Source: Paludibacteraceae bacterium (lineage in GTDB: Bacteria > Bacteroidota > Bacteroidia > Bacteroidales > Paludibacteraceae). Taken from it: 64,000 bases of DNA. The notes under the pieces are model-generated. The model saw only the letters and a list, made by a program, of their open reading frames with translations, made no database searches and had not been told where the DNA came from. The translations under genes and the position numbers were made by a program. Positions within the stretch are counted from its first letter, which is position 1. Each line of letters opens with the position of its first letter. Location: contig JAFTIM010000004.1 in NCBI GenBank assembly GCA_017456885.1, positions 124,001 to 188,000 of the forward strand. Direction: 5' to 3'. Of this stretch, positions 29,170 through 38,191 are shown piece after piece.

Positions 29170-30402
29170 TCATTGTAAAGCAACTATTCGTTGATACAGA
29201 GTAGGATGCGAATAACGTAAAAAGACATACAAAGGATGAGGTTGTAAGTTGCTGAGTGCTTGTGAAGATATTTTCTTCAATGCACTTATCAAATGAGTAC
29301 TATATCCGTTCGTCTTGACAAAAGCATCGGCTTGGTATTCAAAACGGCGTGAAAAAATGTTCGACAGAATGCCCAAAAGCATACTTATAGGAGTGTAAAG
29401 CATACCGAATATCAGCATATTAACATGAAATGAAGCCGAAGCGCAACCTGCCGCTTGTGCAACCACATCGTATTTCAATACTATTCCCAATAAAAAGAAT
29501 AGAAGTAAATTTGAGCATAAAGACACTATTACATTCCTCAATGTATGATGATGTTTGCAGTGCCCTATCTCGTGAGCCAGCACGGCAACAATTTCATCGG
29601 TCGTAAGTTGCTGTATCAGCGTATCGTAAAGCACAATGCGTTTTTTCTTGCCAAAACCTGTAAAGTAGGCATTCGCCTTCGTACTGCGTTTGGAATTGTC
29701 CAACACATAAATATCGGTCAGTTGGAAATCGGTTTTCTCTGCAAAGTTTTGTATTGCAGTTCTTAACTCTCCTTCTTCCAATGGTGTTTGTTTGTTAAAG
29801 AGCGGCACTATCAAATCCGAATAAAAGAAATTCATAAACAACATAAACGCCGTTAATACACCCCAAGCCAAAAGCCAAAACCAATCGGGCATTTGTTGGT
29901 ATATCCACGCTATCAAAGCAAGCAAACCACCTCCTATCAATACATTTAGCAACAGACTTTTCAACAAATCGACAAAAAACAATTTGGGCGTGGAACGATT
30001 GAAGCCGAATCTTTCTTCAATAACAAATGTGGCATACAAATCGAACGGCAAATCAATCAGCAAATTGACAATCATTAAAAATCCGAAAAACAAAAGCGTT
30101 ACAAGTATCTCGTTTTCAGCAAACAAACGCACAAAATTATCAATCCAAGCATAGCCGCCAAAAACAAACATACATAACAAGAAAAGAAAACTAAAGGTAT
30201 TTACCAACCCACTAAAACGTTGATTTACACGAAAATAATCTTGTTGTTTTTTGTATTTATGCTCATCGTAAATACCTGATAACAAATCAGGTAACGGCAT
30301 TTTCGAACTTTTCACATTTAAAAAAGCAAGTGTTCTGTTCAAAACAAATTCAAGAACAAGTATCAAGATTATTGCATAAAAAATAGCTTCTACCATCATC
30401 AT
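29170..30402 (-). CDS. M48 family metalloprotease, CAAX-prenyl-protease-1-like
   Basis: 410 residues with about seven hydrophobic segments. Zinc motif HEIGHCKHHH (HExxH) at about 275, third ligand region EYQADAFVKTNGY at about 345, and an N-terminal membrane part like Ste24/HtpX-type proteases. Homologues act on misfolded or membrane proteins. The start has three consecutive Met codons; TATCTTTG (complement of 30419-30426) lies just upstream as a -7 box. Convergent with the DUF4091 gene (4 bp between stops) and divergent from the MscS gene. Confidence 0.9.
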   Translation of the reverse strand: MMMVEAIFYAIILILVLEFVLNRTLAFLNVKSSKMPLPDLLSGIYDEHKYKKQQDYFRVNQRFSGLVNTFSFLFLLCMFVFGGYAWIDNFVRLFAENEILVTLLFFGFLMIVNLLIDLPFDLYATFVIEERFGFNRSTPKLFFVDLLKSLLLNVLIGGGLLALIAWIYQQMPDWFWLLAWGVLTAFMLFMNFFYSDLIVPLFNKQTPLEEGELRTAIQNFAEKTDFQLTDIYVLDNSKRSTKANAYFTGFGKKKRIVLYDTLIQQLTTDEIVAVLAHEIGHCKHHHTLRNVIVSLCSNLLLFFLLGIVLKYDVVAQAAGCASASFHVNMLIFGMLYTPISMLLGILSNIFSRRFEYQADAFVKTNGYSTHLISALKKISSQALSNLQPHPLYVFLRYSHPTLYQRIVALQ

Positions 30403-30522
30403 TCTATTTAATTTTCTGCAAAGATAATCTGATTTTCACCGCAACAGAAATAGTTTGTAGCAAACAAAGAATCTTCTTTCAAAAAATAGTTAATTTTGCG
30501 AAGATTTGAAATCTTTCGTATT

Positions 30523-31578
30523 ATGCTAAAAGAAACAATATTCTGGAACAACTCATTGGCCGATTGGCTCATATCCCTACTTATTATTATCGGAGGTTTT
30601 TTATTAGGGCGATTTATATTCTTTATTTCGTCGAAAATTCTATCCAAAATAACAGCAAAAACACCATCACGTTTAGATGATATTATTGTTGAGAATTTTA
30701 AATCGCCTTTTATTCTCGCCATTATAACCATCTCCGTATGGGTTGCTTTAAGACGCTTACATTTTTCTGACAGCATCGACACTGCTCTTGGCAAAATATA
30801 CACGATACTGATTATTTTGAACGTTACTTGGGCAGTTGCCAAGTTTGTAAAAACTCTGTTACAAGAATATCTGCTCCCCTATTCGCAACGCGAGGATACG
30901 AAATTGGACAGCAATATGTTGCTTATATTAAACCGAGTGCTAACGTATAGCATTTGGTTCATCGGCATTGTTATCACTCTGCACAATATCGGCGTTGAAA
31001 TCGGGACATTGATTGCCGGTCTTGGTATCGGAGGTGCCGCCATCGCTTTAGCGGCTCAAGATTCCTTAAAAAATCTGTTTGGCGGGATAACACTTTACAT
31101 CGACCGACCGTTCAAAATAGGCGACCGAATAAAAATAGGTGAAATTGACGGCTATGTAAAAGATATCGGATTACGAAGTTTACGCATTCGTACACTTGAT
31201 GGTCGAGCCATCACAATTCCAAATTATCAGGTAGTAGATAGCACGTTGGAAAATGTTAGTTCAGAGCCAAGTCGTCGCATACAAATTCGTTTAGGTTTGA
31301 CCTACGATACTACTCCCGAAAAAATGGAATTGGCAATGAGTATTTTACAAAATTTGCCCCAACAGATAAAAGACATAACCAAAGATGTAGATGTCAGTTT
31401 TATCGAATATGGCGATTTTGCTCTCCAAATTCTATTCATTTACAAAATACGAAAAGACAGAGATATTTTCAAAACGCAATCAATTGTCAATTTAGAGATT
31501 TTGCGACAATTCAATGCAAATGGTCTCGAATTTGCATTCCCGACACAAACCATCTACCCTAAAGCTGTTACTAATTGA
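30523..31578 (+). CDS. MscS-type mechanosensitive channel
   Basis: 351 residues from the ATG at 30523 (MLKETIFWNN), chosen over an upstream Met because a -7 box TAATTTTG (30491-30498) precedes it. Four N-terminal membrane segments, then the pore helix and gating region GTLIAGLGIGGAAIALAAQ at about 165 and the cytoplasmic domain opening with LFGGITLYIDRPFKIGD. These are the hallmark sequences of the MscS family, which release solutes on hypo-osmotic shock. Starts a run with ygiQ, pnuC and ttcA. Confidence 0.93.
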   Translation: MLKETIFWNNSLADWLISLLIIIGGFLLGRFIFFISSKILSKITAKTPSRLDDIIVENFKSPFILAIITISVWVALRRLHFSDSIDTALGKIYTILIILNVTWAVAKFVKTLLQEYLLPYSQREDTKLDSNMLLILNRVLTYSIWFIGIVITLHNIGVEIGTLIAGLGIGGAAIALAAQDSLKNLFGGITLYIDRPFKIGDRIKIGEIDGYVKDIGLRSLRIRTLDGRAITIPNYQVVDSTLENVSSEPSRRIQIRLGLTYDTTPEKMELAMSILQNLPQQIKDITKDVDVSFIEYGDFALQILFIYKIRKDRDIFKTQSIVNLEILRQFNANGLEFAFPTQTIYPKAVTN

Positions 31579-31582
31579 TAAC

Positions 31583-33397
31583 ATGACAAAATATCAATTA
31601 ACGGATTTTTTACCGACAACAAAAAAAGAAGCCGAACTACGAAAATGGAACACGGTAGATGTGGTTTTGTTTTCGGGCGATGCCTACATTGATCACCCTT
31701 CGTTTGGAACTGCCGTCATCGGGCGTGTACTCGAAAGTGAAGGGCTTAAAGTGGCCATTGTACCGCAACCCGATTGGCGAGGCGACTTTCGCGATTTTAA
31801 AAAATTTGAGCAACCGCGCATGTTTTTTGCCGTAACGGCAGGGGTGATGGATTCGATGGTAAACCACTATACCGCCAACAAACGCTTACGCTCCAACGAT
31901 GCTTACTCGCCAAATGGGCAAGCGGGATTACGCCCCGACAGAGCGACCATTGTTTATTGTGATATTTTAAAAAAGTTGTTCCCCGAAACGCCTATTGTTA
32001 TTGGCGGCATAGAGGCCAGTCTTCGCCGATTTTCGCACTACGACTATTGGAGTGATAGTTATCATCGAAGCATTTTGGTCGATTCAAAAGCCGATTTGTT
32101 GATATACGGCATGGGCGAACAACCCATTCGAGCCATAGCCCATACATTTAAGCAAGGTGGTAATATAAAGGATTGCCGACAAATTCCTCAAACAGCCTAT
32201 TTGAGCAAAACGGCTCCGACAAACGACAATCAAATCATGTTGTACTCGCATGAGGCGTGCATTTCCGACAAGCGGAAATCGGCCAAAAATTTTCGTATTA
32301 TCGAGGAGGAATCGAACAAAATGCAATCTACACGACTCGTACAACCCGTTGGACAGCATTTCGTAGTGGTAAATCCGACTTTTGAACCGATGACAACCCA
32401 AGAGATAGATGCCGTTTACGAACTACCATTCACCTATCTTCCTCACCCGAAATACAAAGGTAAAAGTATTCCTGCATACGAAATGATACGTTTTTCAGTG
32501 AATACACACAGAGGTTGCTTTGGCGGTTGTGCATTTTGCACGATTTCGATGCACCAAGGCAAATTTATTGTTTCGCGCTCCGAAAAATCCATTTTGAAAG
32601 AGATAGCAAAAATCAAAGACTTACCCGATTTCAAAGGTTATCTGAGCGACCTTGGCGGACCTTCGGCCAATATGTATAAAATGCAAGGACAAGACAAAAA
32701 CATTTGCAGCAAATGCAAAAAAGCATCTTGCATTTTTCCTACTGTATGTAAAAACATGAATACCGACCATACGGCATTGCTCGAACTTTACAAAAAAACA
32801 GATGCTCTACCCTACATCAAAAAGAGTTTTATCGGAAGCGGAGTTCGTTACGATTTGTTACTTCACAAAACTGGCAATACCGAAATAGACCGCAACAACA
32901 GCATCTACACCGAAGAGTTGATACGGAATCACGTTTCTGGGAGGCTGAAAGTAGCACCCGAACACACCTCCGGTGCGGTTTTGAGCATCATGCGGAAACC
33001 GAGTTTCGAGTTGTTTAAAAAATTCAAACAAATTTTTGAGGTTATAAACAACCGAGAGCATCTGAAACAGCAAATTGTTCCCTATTTCATATCAAGTCAC
33101 CCGGGCTGCACACCGAACGATATGGCCGAACTTGCCATTGAAACAAAAAAATTGAACTTCCAATTGGAGCAGATACAAGATTTTACCCCGACTCCTATGA
33201 CATTGTCAACCGAAATATACTATACAGGATTGCATCCTTACACTTTAAAACCAACATACACGGCCAAAAGTAAAACAGAGAAATTGCAACAACGTGATTT
33301 CTTCTTTTGGTACAAGCCCGAATATCATTCACAAATCAGAAACACATTAAAAAAAATCGGAAGGACCGATTTAATAGAAAAATTATTACGAAAATGA
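31583..33397 (+). CDS. ygiQ: YgiQ family radical SAM protein
   Basis: 604 residues from the ATG at 31583 (MTKYQLTDFLP), 4 bp after the MscS stop. N-terminal B12-binding-like domain (VVLFSGDAYIDHPSFG, ending in IVIGGIEASLRR). The radical SAM core has RGCFGGCAFCTISMHQG with the CX3CX2C cluster motif at about 310. A further Cys-rich stretch (CSKCKKASC) suggests an extra cluster. Function of YgiQ proteins is unknown. The stop overlaps the next gene by 4 bp. Confidence 0.93.
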   Translation: MTKYQLTDFLPTTKKEAELRKWNTVDVVLFSGDAYIDHPSFGTAVIGRVLESEGLKVAIVPQPDWRGDFRDFKKFEQPRMFFAVTAGVMDSMVNHYTANKRLRSNDAYSPNGQAGLRPDRATIVYCDILKKLFPETPIVIGGIEASLRRFSHYDYWSDSYHRSILVDSKADLLIYGMGEQPIRAIAHTFKQGGNIKDCRQIPQTAYLSKTAPTNDNQIMLYSHEACISDKRKSAKNFRIIEEESNKMQSTRLVQPVGQHFVVVNPTFEPMTTQEIDAVYELPFTYLPHPKYKGKSIPAYEMIRFSVNTHRGCFGGCAFCTISMHQGKFIVSRSEKSILKEIAKIKDLPDFKGYLSDLGGPSANMYKMQGQDKNICSKCKKASCIFPTVCKNMNTDHTALLELYKKTDALPYIKKSFIGSGVRYDLLLHKTGNTEIDRNNSIYTEELIRNHVSGRLKVAPEHTSGAVLSIMRKPSFELFKKFKQIFEVINNREHLKQQIVPYFISSHPGCTPNDMAELAIETKKLNFQLEQIQDFTPTPMTLSTEIYYTGLHPYTLKPTYTAKSKTEKLQQRDFFFWYKPEYHSQIRNTLKKIGRTDLIEKLLRK

Positions 33398-34122
33398 ACA
33401 AATTGCTTTTCAAAGAACTTTTTTTCAATCTTCTGCTTTCGTTAATATTGTTCAATGGATTGATTGCTATTTTATTCATTATAGAAAACCTATGGCCTTC
33501 AATTTCATTACTAAATTTTTCGAGTTACGAATTTGTCGTAGGTATTATTGCAAGTATCATAGGCGTCGGTTATGTGCTAACAATCAGGAATCCTCAAAAT
33601 TACCTTGGATTCTATATGGGCATTTTAATGTCGTTGCTTTTAAGTCTGCAATTTTATATGAAAGGCTTATTCGATTTAACAATCTTATACCTTTTCGTTT
33701 TTATACCTTTTCAAATATTTTCCATTTATTCTTGGCGAACAACAACAAACACACAAATCGCAAAACCGGAATTTTTATCTGCAAAGAAAGGTGTTGTTAG
33801 TATCATTGTTTTTATACTGCTCATCATAGGCGATTATCTGTTTGCGAGTTATTTTGTCAATCACGATGCTTTGTGGCAAGGCATATCAAATAAATGTATC
33901 AACGGAATTGTCATATCGGCTTCCATTTTAGCCAATTTTTGGTTGATATACAAGAAAATAGACGCTTGGATTTATTGGATTATTTACAGCGTAGCCGGCA
34001 TCATACAAGGTATTGTTGTTTTGCACAATCCGTTTAACACAATCCTTTTTGTATTTTTCTTATTCATCAATTCGATAGCTGCATACAGTTGGATTAAAAA
34101 CAGAGAAAATGCAAAAAAATAA
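33394..34122 (+). CDS. PnuC-like nicotinamide mononucleotide/riboside transporter
   Basis: 242 residues from the ATG at 33394, which overlaps the ygiQ stop as ATGA. Seven or so hydrophobic helices; conserved-type elements include NLWPSISLLNF, IYSWR at about 130 and a C-terminal WIYWIIYSV helix with IAAYSW. The pattern fits PnuC, which facilitates uptake of NAD precursors, but sequence identity to well-studied members looks modest. A role in NAD salvage would complement nadE elsewhere in the window. The stop overlaps the ttcA start by 14 bp. Confidence 0.72.
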   Translation: MNKLLFKELFFNLLLSLILFNGLIAILFIIENLWPSISLLNFSSYEFVVGIIASIIGVGYVLTIRNPQNYLGFYMGILMSLLLSLQFYMKGLFDLTILYLFVFIPFQIFSIYSWRTTTNTQIAKPEFLSAKKGVVSIIVFILLIIGDYLFASYFVNHDALWQGISNKCINGIVISASILANFWLIYKKIDAWIYWIIYSVAGIIQGIVVLHNPFNTILFVFFLFINSIAAYSWIKNRENAKK

Positions 34123-34879
34123 AGCTCCACACACACTGCTGAAAATCGAACAGAAAGTAAAAAAGGCCATTTACGAATACGGACTTATCGAGGACGGCGA
34201 CAAAATACTTATCGGACTTTCGGGAGGAAAAGACTCTTTGGCTTTGACAGAGATGCTGGCACATCAAAGAAATATTACCGTACCAAAATTCTCTATTGTA
34301 GCAGCACACATCGAGTTGGAAAACGTTCCTTACAAATCCGACATTGAATATTTATCTGATTTTTGCCACAAAAACGACGTTGAATTTCATCATATTTCGA
34401 CCAAATTTGCTCCTGCCAACGACAAGAAAAAAGACGAAAAAACACCCTGTTTCTTTTGCTCTTGGAGTCGCAGAAAAGCTCTGTTCGACACGGCAAAACA
34501 ACTTGGATGCAACAAAATAGCTCTTGGTCATCATCAAGACGATATTGTAGAAACCATGTTGCTCAATCTGATTTTTCAAAGCAGCATCAGCACGATGCCG
34601 CCAAAATTAAAAATGAGCAAATTCGATATGACAATCATTCGACCTCTATGTCTTATTTCGGAACAGGAATTGATTACTATGCAGACGATCTGCAATTATC
34701 CGAAACAGATAAAAACATGTCCCTTTGAAAAAAACTCGAAAAGAAACGACATTAAAGAACTTTTGAAACAAATGGGAACACTCAATCCTAACGTCCGACA
34801 ATCGGTTTGGGGTGCGATGCAAAAAATCCAAAACGAGTATTTACCACAAAAGGTTAATCGACCGCATCAATTCGATTGA
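34109..34879 (+). CDS. ttcA: tRNA 2-thiocytidine(32) synthetase TtcA-type
   Basis: 256 residues. PP-loop LSGGKDSLALTEM at about 37-50 for ATP, cluster ligands CFFC at about 113-116 with a further Cys in KTCPF at about 207, and GHHQDDIVETMLLN. TtcA proteins use a [4Fe-4S] cluster to thiolate cytidine 32 of some tRNAs. End of the mscS-ygiQ-pnuC-ttcA run, and its last 26 bp overlap the end of the convergent RSH gene. Confidence 0.9.
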   Translation: MQKNKAPHTLLKIEQKVKKAIYEYGLIEDGDKILIGLSGGKDSLALTEMLAHQRNITVPKFSIVAAHIELENVPYKSDIEYLSDFCHKNDVEFHHISTKFAPANDKKKDEKTPCFFCSWSRRKALFDTAKQLGCNKIALGHHQDDIVETMLLNLIFQSSISTMPPKLKMSKFDMTIIRPLCLISEQELITMQTICNYPKQIKTCPFEKNSKRNDIKELLKQMGTLNPNVRQSVWGAMQKIQNEYLPQKVNRPHQFD

Positions 34880-37085
34880 CCGATTTTACAGCCGCAATCT
34901 TTAACAAATTCATACACAGGTTGTTTATATCTTCAACGCTATAAACATAAATGTGCAAGATACCATCGAAAATGCCATCTTTGGTTTCAATGTTTATTTT
35001 GCTGATATTGATGGAATAATCCTCGGAAATGATTCGTGCAATCTCTTTTAACACTCCCACTTCGTCAATTCCCTTTATTTCTAAAATAGCAGGGAAAGAA
35101 AGCACCTTATGCGTAATCCACTCCACCGAACGCAAGCGATTGCCCGAACTGCTTTTCAACTTCAATGCCACAGGACAATTGCTTTTATGTATCGTAATGG
35201 AATTGTCGTCTTCCATAATGCCCAACACTTCATCGCCCGGAATCGGTCGACAACAATCGGCTATCCGATACGAAATATTATTGGAATTATCAGAAAGTTG
35301 TATGGTTTTACTTTTATCCAAATCGACAGAAGTACGTTTGTCTTTTTTAGAAGATGACCCAAATTGCAACTTCCAGATTTTCATCCAGCGACTTTGGCTT
35401 TTTTTCTTAAAAATTACGTTTTGGATGTCGTTCAAATTAAGTATTCCGCGCCCTGCTGCATAAAACAAATGGTCGGCATGAGCAAATTTGTAGTAGCTCA
35501 GCAGTTCGGGCATTGTTTGCGAGTTGACGGTCAGATTTATTTTCTTCAACTCCTCTTCAACCAGACTTTCTCCGTGTTTGGTAATTCCTTTGATCTCTTT
35601 CTTGAAAATCAAGCGTAATTTCGATTTTGCCTTTGCCGTTGTAACAATATCAATCCATTCTTTTTGAGGTTGCTGTTTTTTTGAAGTCAGCAATTCCACC
35701 TGATCGCCACTATTAAGCACATAACTCAACGGCACCAATTTATGATTTACCTTTGCGCCAATGCACTGCAAAGCAATGTCGGAATGCAAATAAAACGCGA
35801 AATCCAACGCAGTTGCACCTTGCGGTATGGTGCGTATATCGCCCTTTGGAGTAAAAACAAATATTTCGGAAGCAAACAAGTTGAGCTTAAACGTATCCAT
35901 AAAATCAATGGCATTGGGTTCCGGATGCTCAAGCAATTCTTTAATCGTCTTTAGCCATTTGTCCAATTCCGAATCTTCGCTTTCGCCTGTTTTGTATTTC
36001 CAATGAGCCGCCAAGCCTTTTTCGGCAATCTCATTCATCCGACGCGAACGAATCTGAACCTCTTCCCAATTCCCCGAATTACCCATTACCGTAACATGCA
36101 AGGCTTCATATCCGTTTGCTTTCGGAGTAGTTACCCAATCGCGCAAACGTTCGGGGTGCGGCTTATACAGATTGGTTATAACCGAATAAATAATCCAACA
36201 CTGCTCTTTTTCGCTAAGTCCCTCCTTGGGAGTAAATACGATACGAACTGCCAACAAATCGAAAACCTCCTCGAAAGGAATATGTTTACGCTGCATTTTT
36301 TGCCAAATAGACGAAGGAGATTTTATACGCATTTGCAAATCGAAATCGTATTCCATCTCTTTAAGTTTCAGCGCTATCGGTTGCGAAAATTCATCAAATA
36401 TCGTTTTCAGATGCGGTTTTATTTCCTCTATTTTTTTCTCTATTTGAGCAAAAGCTTCCGGTTGTTCATATTTAAAACACAAATCCTCCAACTCCGTTTT
36501 GATGGCAAACAAGCCCAATCGCTGTGCCAACGGTGCATAAAGATATTGCGTTTCGCCCGTTATTTTCAGTTGTTTGGCAGGAAGCATTGAACTCAATGTG
36601 CGCATATTATGCAACCTATCGGCTATTTTGATAAGTATCACCCGAATGTCTTCCGACATTGTCAGCAGCAGTTTCCTGAAATTTTCGGCCTGCAACGATG
36701 CCTGTGCCCCAAATACGCCTCCCGATATTTTTGTCAAACCATCGACAATGGAAGCAATTTTGTGCCCAAACATATTTTCGATGTCCTCAACGGTATAATC
36801 CGTATCCTCCACCACATCGTGCAACAATGCCGAACATATCGAAGTGGAGCCCAAACCCATCTCCGAAATTACGATATTGGCTACTGCTATCGGATGCAAA
36901 ATATAAGGCTCTCCCGAACGGCGACGCACACCTTGATGTGCTTTTTTTGCAAAATTAAACGCTTTGGTTATGATTTCTATCTTCTGACGGTGAGGAGAAT
37001 TTTTATATGCAGAGAGCATCTCCTGAAACTTTTCTTCGATTAGAAGAGCCTCTTCTTCTTGTGTCATTTGCGAATGATATTCCAT
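34854..37085 (-). CDS. rsh: RelA/SpoT homologue (RSH), ppGpp synthetase/hydrolase
   Basis: About 743 residues from the ATG at 37085. A TTG at 37100 overlapping the upstream stop is an alternative. Domain order: HD hydrolase with LLHDVVEDTDYTVED at about 84-98, synthetase with RIKSPSSIWQKMQRK and NGYEALHVTV, TGS domain (IFVFTPKGDIRTIPQGATA) at about 395, helical linker and C-terminal ACT domain (SINISKINIETKDG). Both HD and synthetase motifs look intact, so bifunctional. Controls the stringent response. Follows the M23 peptidase gene on the same strand. Confidence 0.95.
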   Translation of the reverse strand: MEYHSQMTQEEEALLIEEKFQEMLSAYKNSPHRQKIEIITKAFNFAKKAHQGVRRRSGEPYILHPIAVANIVISEMGLGSTSICSALLHDVVEDTDYTVEDIENMFGHKIASIVDGLTKISGGVFGAQASLQAENFRKLLLTMSEDIRVILIKIADRLHNMRTLSSMLPAKQLKITGETQYLYAPLAQRLGLFAIKTELEDLCFKYEQPEAFAQIEKKIEEIKPHLKTIFDEFSQPIALKLKEMEYDFDLQMRIKSPSSIWQKMQRKHIPFEEVFDLLAVRIVFTPKEGLSEKEQCWIIYSVITNLYKPHPERLRDWVTTPKANGYEALHVTVMGNSGNWEEVQIRSRRMNEIAEKGLAAHWKYKTGESEDSELDKWLKTIKELLEHPEPNAIDFMDTFKLNLFASEIFVFTPKGDIRTIPQGATALDFAFYLHSDIALQCIGAKVNHKLVPLSYVLNSGDQVELLTSKKQQPQKEWIDIVTTAKAKSKLRLIFKKEIKGITKHGESLVEEELKKINLTVNSQTMPELLSYYKFAHADHLFYAAGRGILNLNDIQNVIFKKKSQSRWMKIWKLQFGSSSKKDKRTSVDLDKSKTIQLSDNSNNISYRIADCCRPIPGDEVLGIMEDDNSITIHKSNCPVALKLKSSSGNRLRSVEWITHKVLSFPAILEIKGIDEVGVLKEIARIISEDYSINISKINIETKDGIFDGILHIYVYSVEDINNLCMNLLKIAAVKSVNRIDAVD

Positions 37086-37096
37086 ATTACAATCTA

Positions 37097-38068
37097 TCAA
37101 TCAAGCACTTGCCCTGCATTGTTGGACAATTGTACCATTAAATCGTATTCTTCGGGCGACAAATCCAAAAAATAGTAGTTATGAGGATTTTGAGCCTCAC
37201 CTTTGTATCGTACCTCGTAATGTAAATGCGGACCTGTCGATTTTCCTGTATTTCCAACGAAAGCAATCACATCGCCTCGTGATACCTTTTGTCCGACTTT
37301 CACTTTATAACGGCTCAAATGCGCATAACGCGTTTCGTAGCCAAACCCATGATCCACCTTCACGATGTTGCCATACCCTTGCTGCCAACCGGCAAAAGTA
37401 ACGACACCATTTCCCGTAACAAAAACTTCCGTTCCTATCGGAGCCGTAAAATCCATGCCTTCGTGCATTTTCAAACGATGATAAATTGGATCTATTCGCC
37501 TGCCGTAACCCGATGCCACACGCGTCAAATCTTTGTTCAGAACAGGTTGAATGGCAGGAATGTGCTTTAATTTTGTTTCATGATTGATAGCCAAATCGAC
37601 AATTTTATCATACGATTTCGATTGCAAATAAACTTCTCGGGCAAGATGATCGATATTTTTGGAGGTCTCTATCATAATGTCCGCATTCGACATACCCTGC
37701 AAGCGTTCATATCTATTCACGCCTCCTATTTCACCTTTTCTCACAGCATAAGGTATCGGATCTGCCTGAAAAACAACCCTATACAAGTTATCATCTCTAT
37801 CCTGTAAATCATTCATTACAGCTTGAATGTCTTTCACTTGTTCGTTCAGCAGCTCGTACTGAAGCGCCATAGTTGCATTCTCTTGGCGCAAACGTTCTTC
37901 TTTGGGCGAATCAAAGAAATAATAGTAACAGAAAAACAATACGATGCTTAAAAAAAGTGCCAACAACAAGGTATTAAAAAAACTCTTAAACCGATGCCCA
38001 AACGAATGCTCAATTCGCTCATAAATCAACTTTTCAGGATTAAATCGGAATTTTATATTTTTTTTCAT
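37097..38068 (-). CDS. M23 family metallopeptidase with N-terminal membrane anchor
   Basis: About 323 residues from the ATG at 38068 (MKKNIKFRFNPEKL). One transmembrane segment at about 32-50 (NTLLLALFLSIVLFFCYYYFF), a coiled-coil region at about 58-90, and a C-terminal M23 (LytM) domain with KMHEGMDFTAPIGTEV and SRGDVIAFVGNTGKS, and HLHYEV zinc ligands. The fold is an endopeptidase of peptidoglycan cross-links, acting in the periplasm. All three zinc-ligand motifs are present (HxxxD and HxH), so likely active. Ends 11 bp before the RSH start; divergent from alaS. Confidence 0.92.
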   Translation of the reverse strand: MKKNIKFRFNPEKLIYERIEHSFGHRFKSFFNTLLLALFLSIVLFFCYYYFFDSPKEERLRQENATMALQYELLNEQVKDIQAVMNDLQDRDDNLYRVVFQADPIPYAVRKGEIGGVNRYERLQGMSNADIMIETSKNIDHLAREVYLQSKSYDKIVDLAINHETKLKHIPAIQPVLNKDLTRVASGYGRRIDPIYHRLKMHEGMDFTAPIGTEVFVTGNGVVTFAGWQQGYGNIVKVDHGFGYETRYAHLSRYKVKVGQKVSRGDVIAFVGNTGKSTGPHLHYEVRYKGEAQNPHNYYFLDLSPEEYDLMVQLSNNAGQVLD

Positions 38069-38119
38069 TAATACCTGCTTATTTACTCTTGTTTCGGCAA
38101 AATTAAATATTTTTTTCAC

Positions 38120-38127
38120 TAATTTTG
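38120..38127 (+). promoter_or_regulatory. -7 promoter element of alaS
   Basis: TAATTTTG (TAnnTTTG), 64 bp before the alaS start; -33 part is not clear. Confidence 0.5.
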
Positions 38128-38191
38128 TCCTCGTTAAAAACAAAACATTTCTTTTTAACGCTTTTTTGAACCTAATAAATTTCTAAATAAA

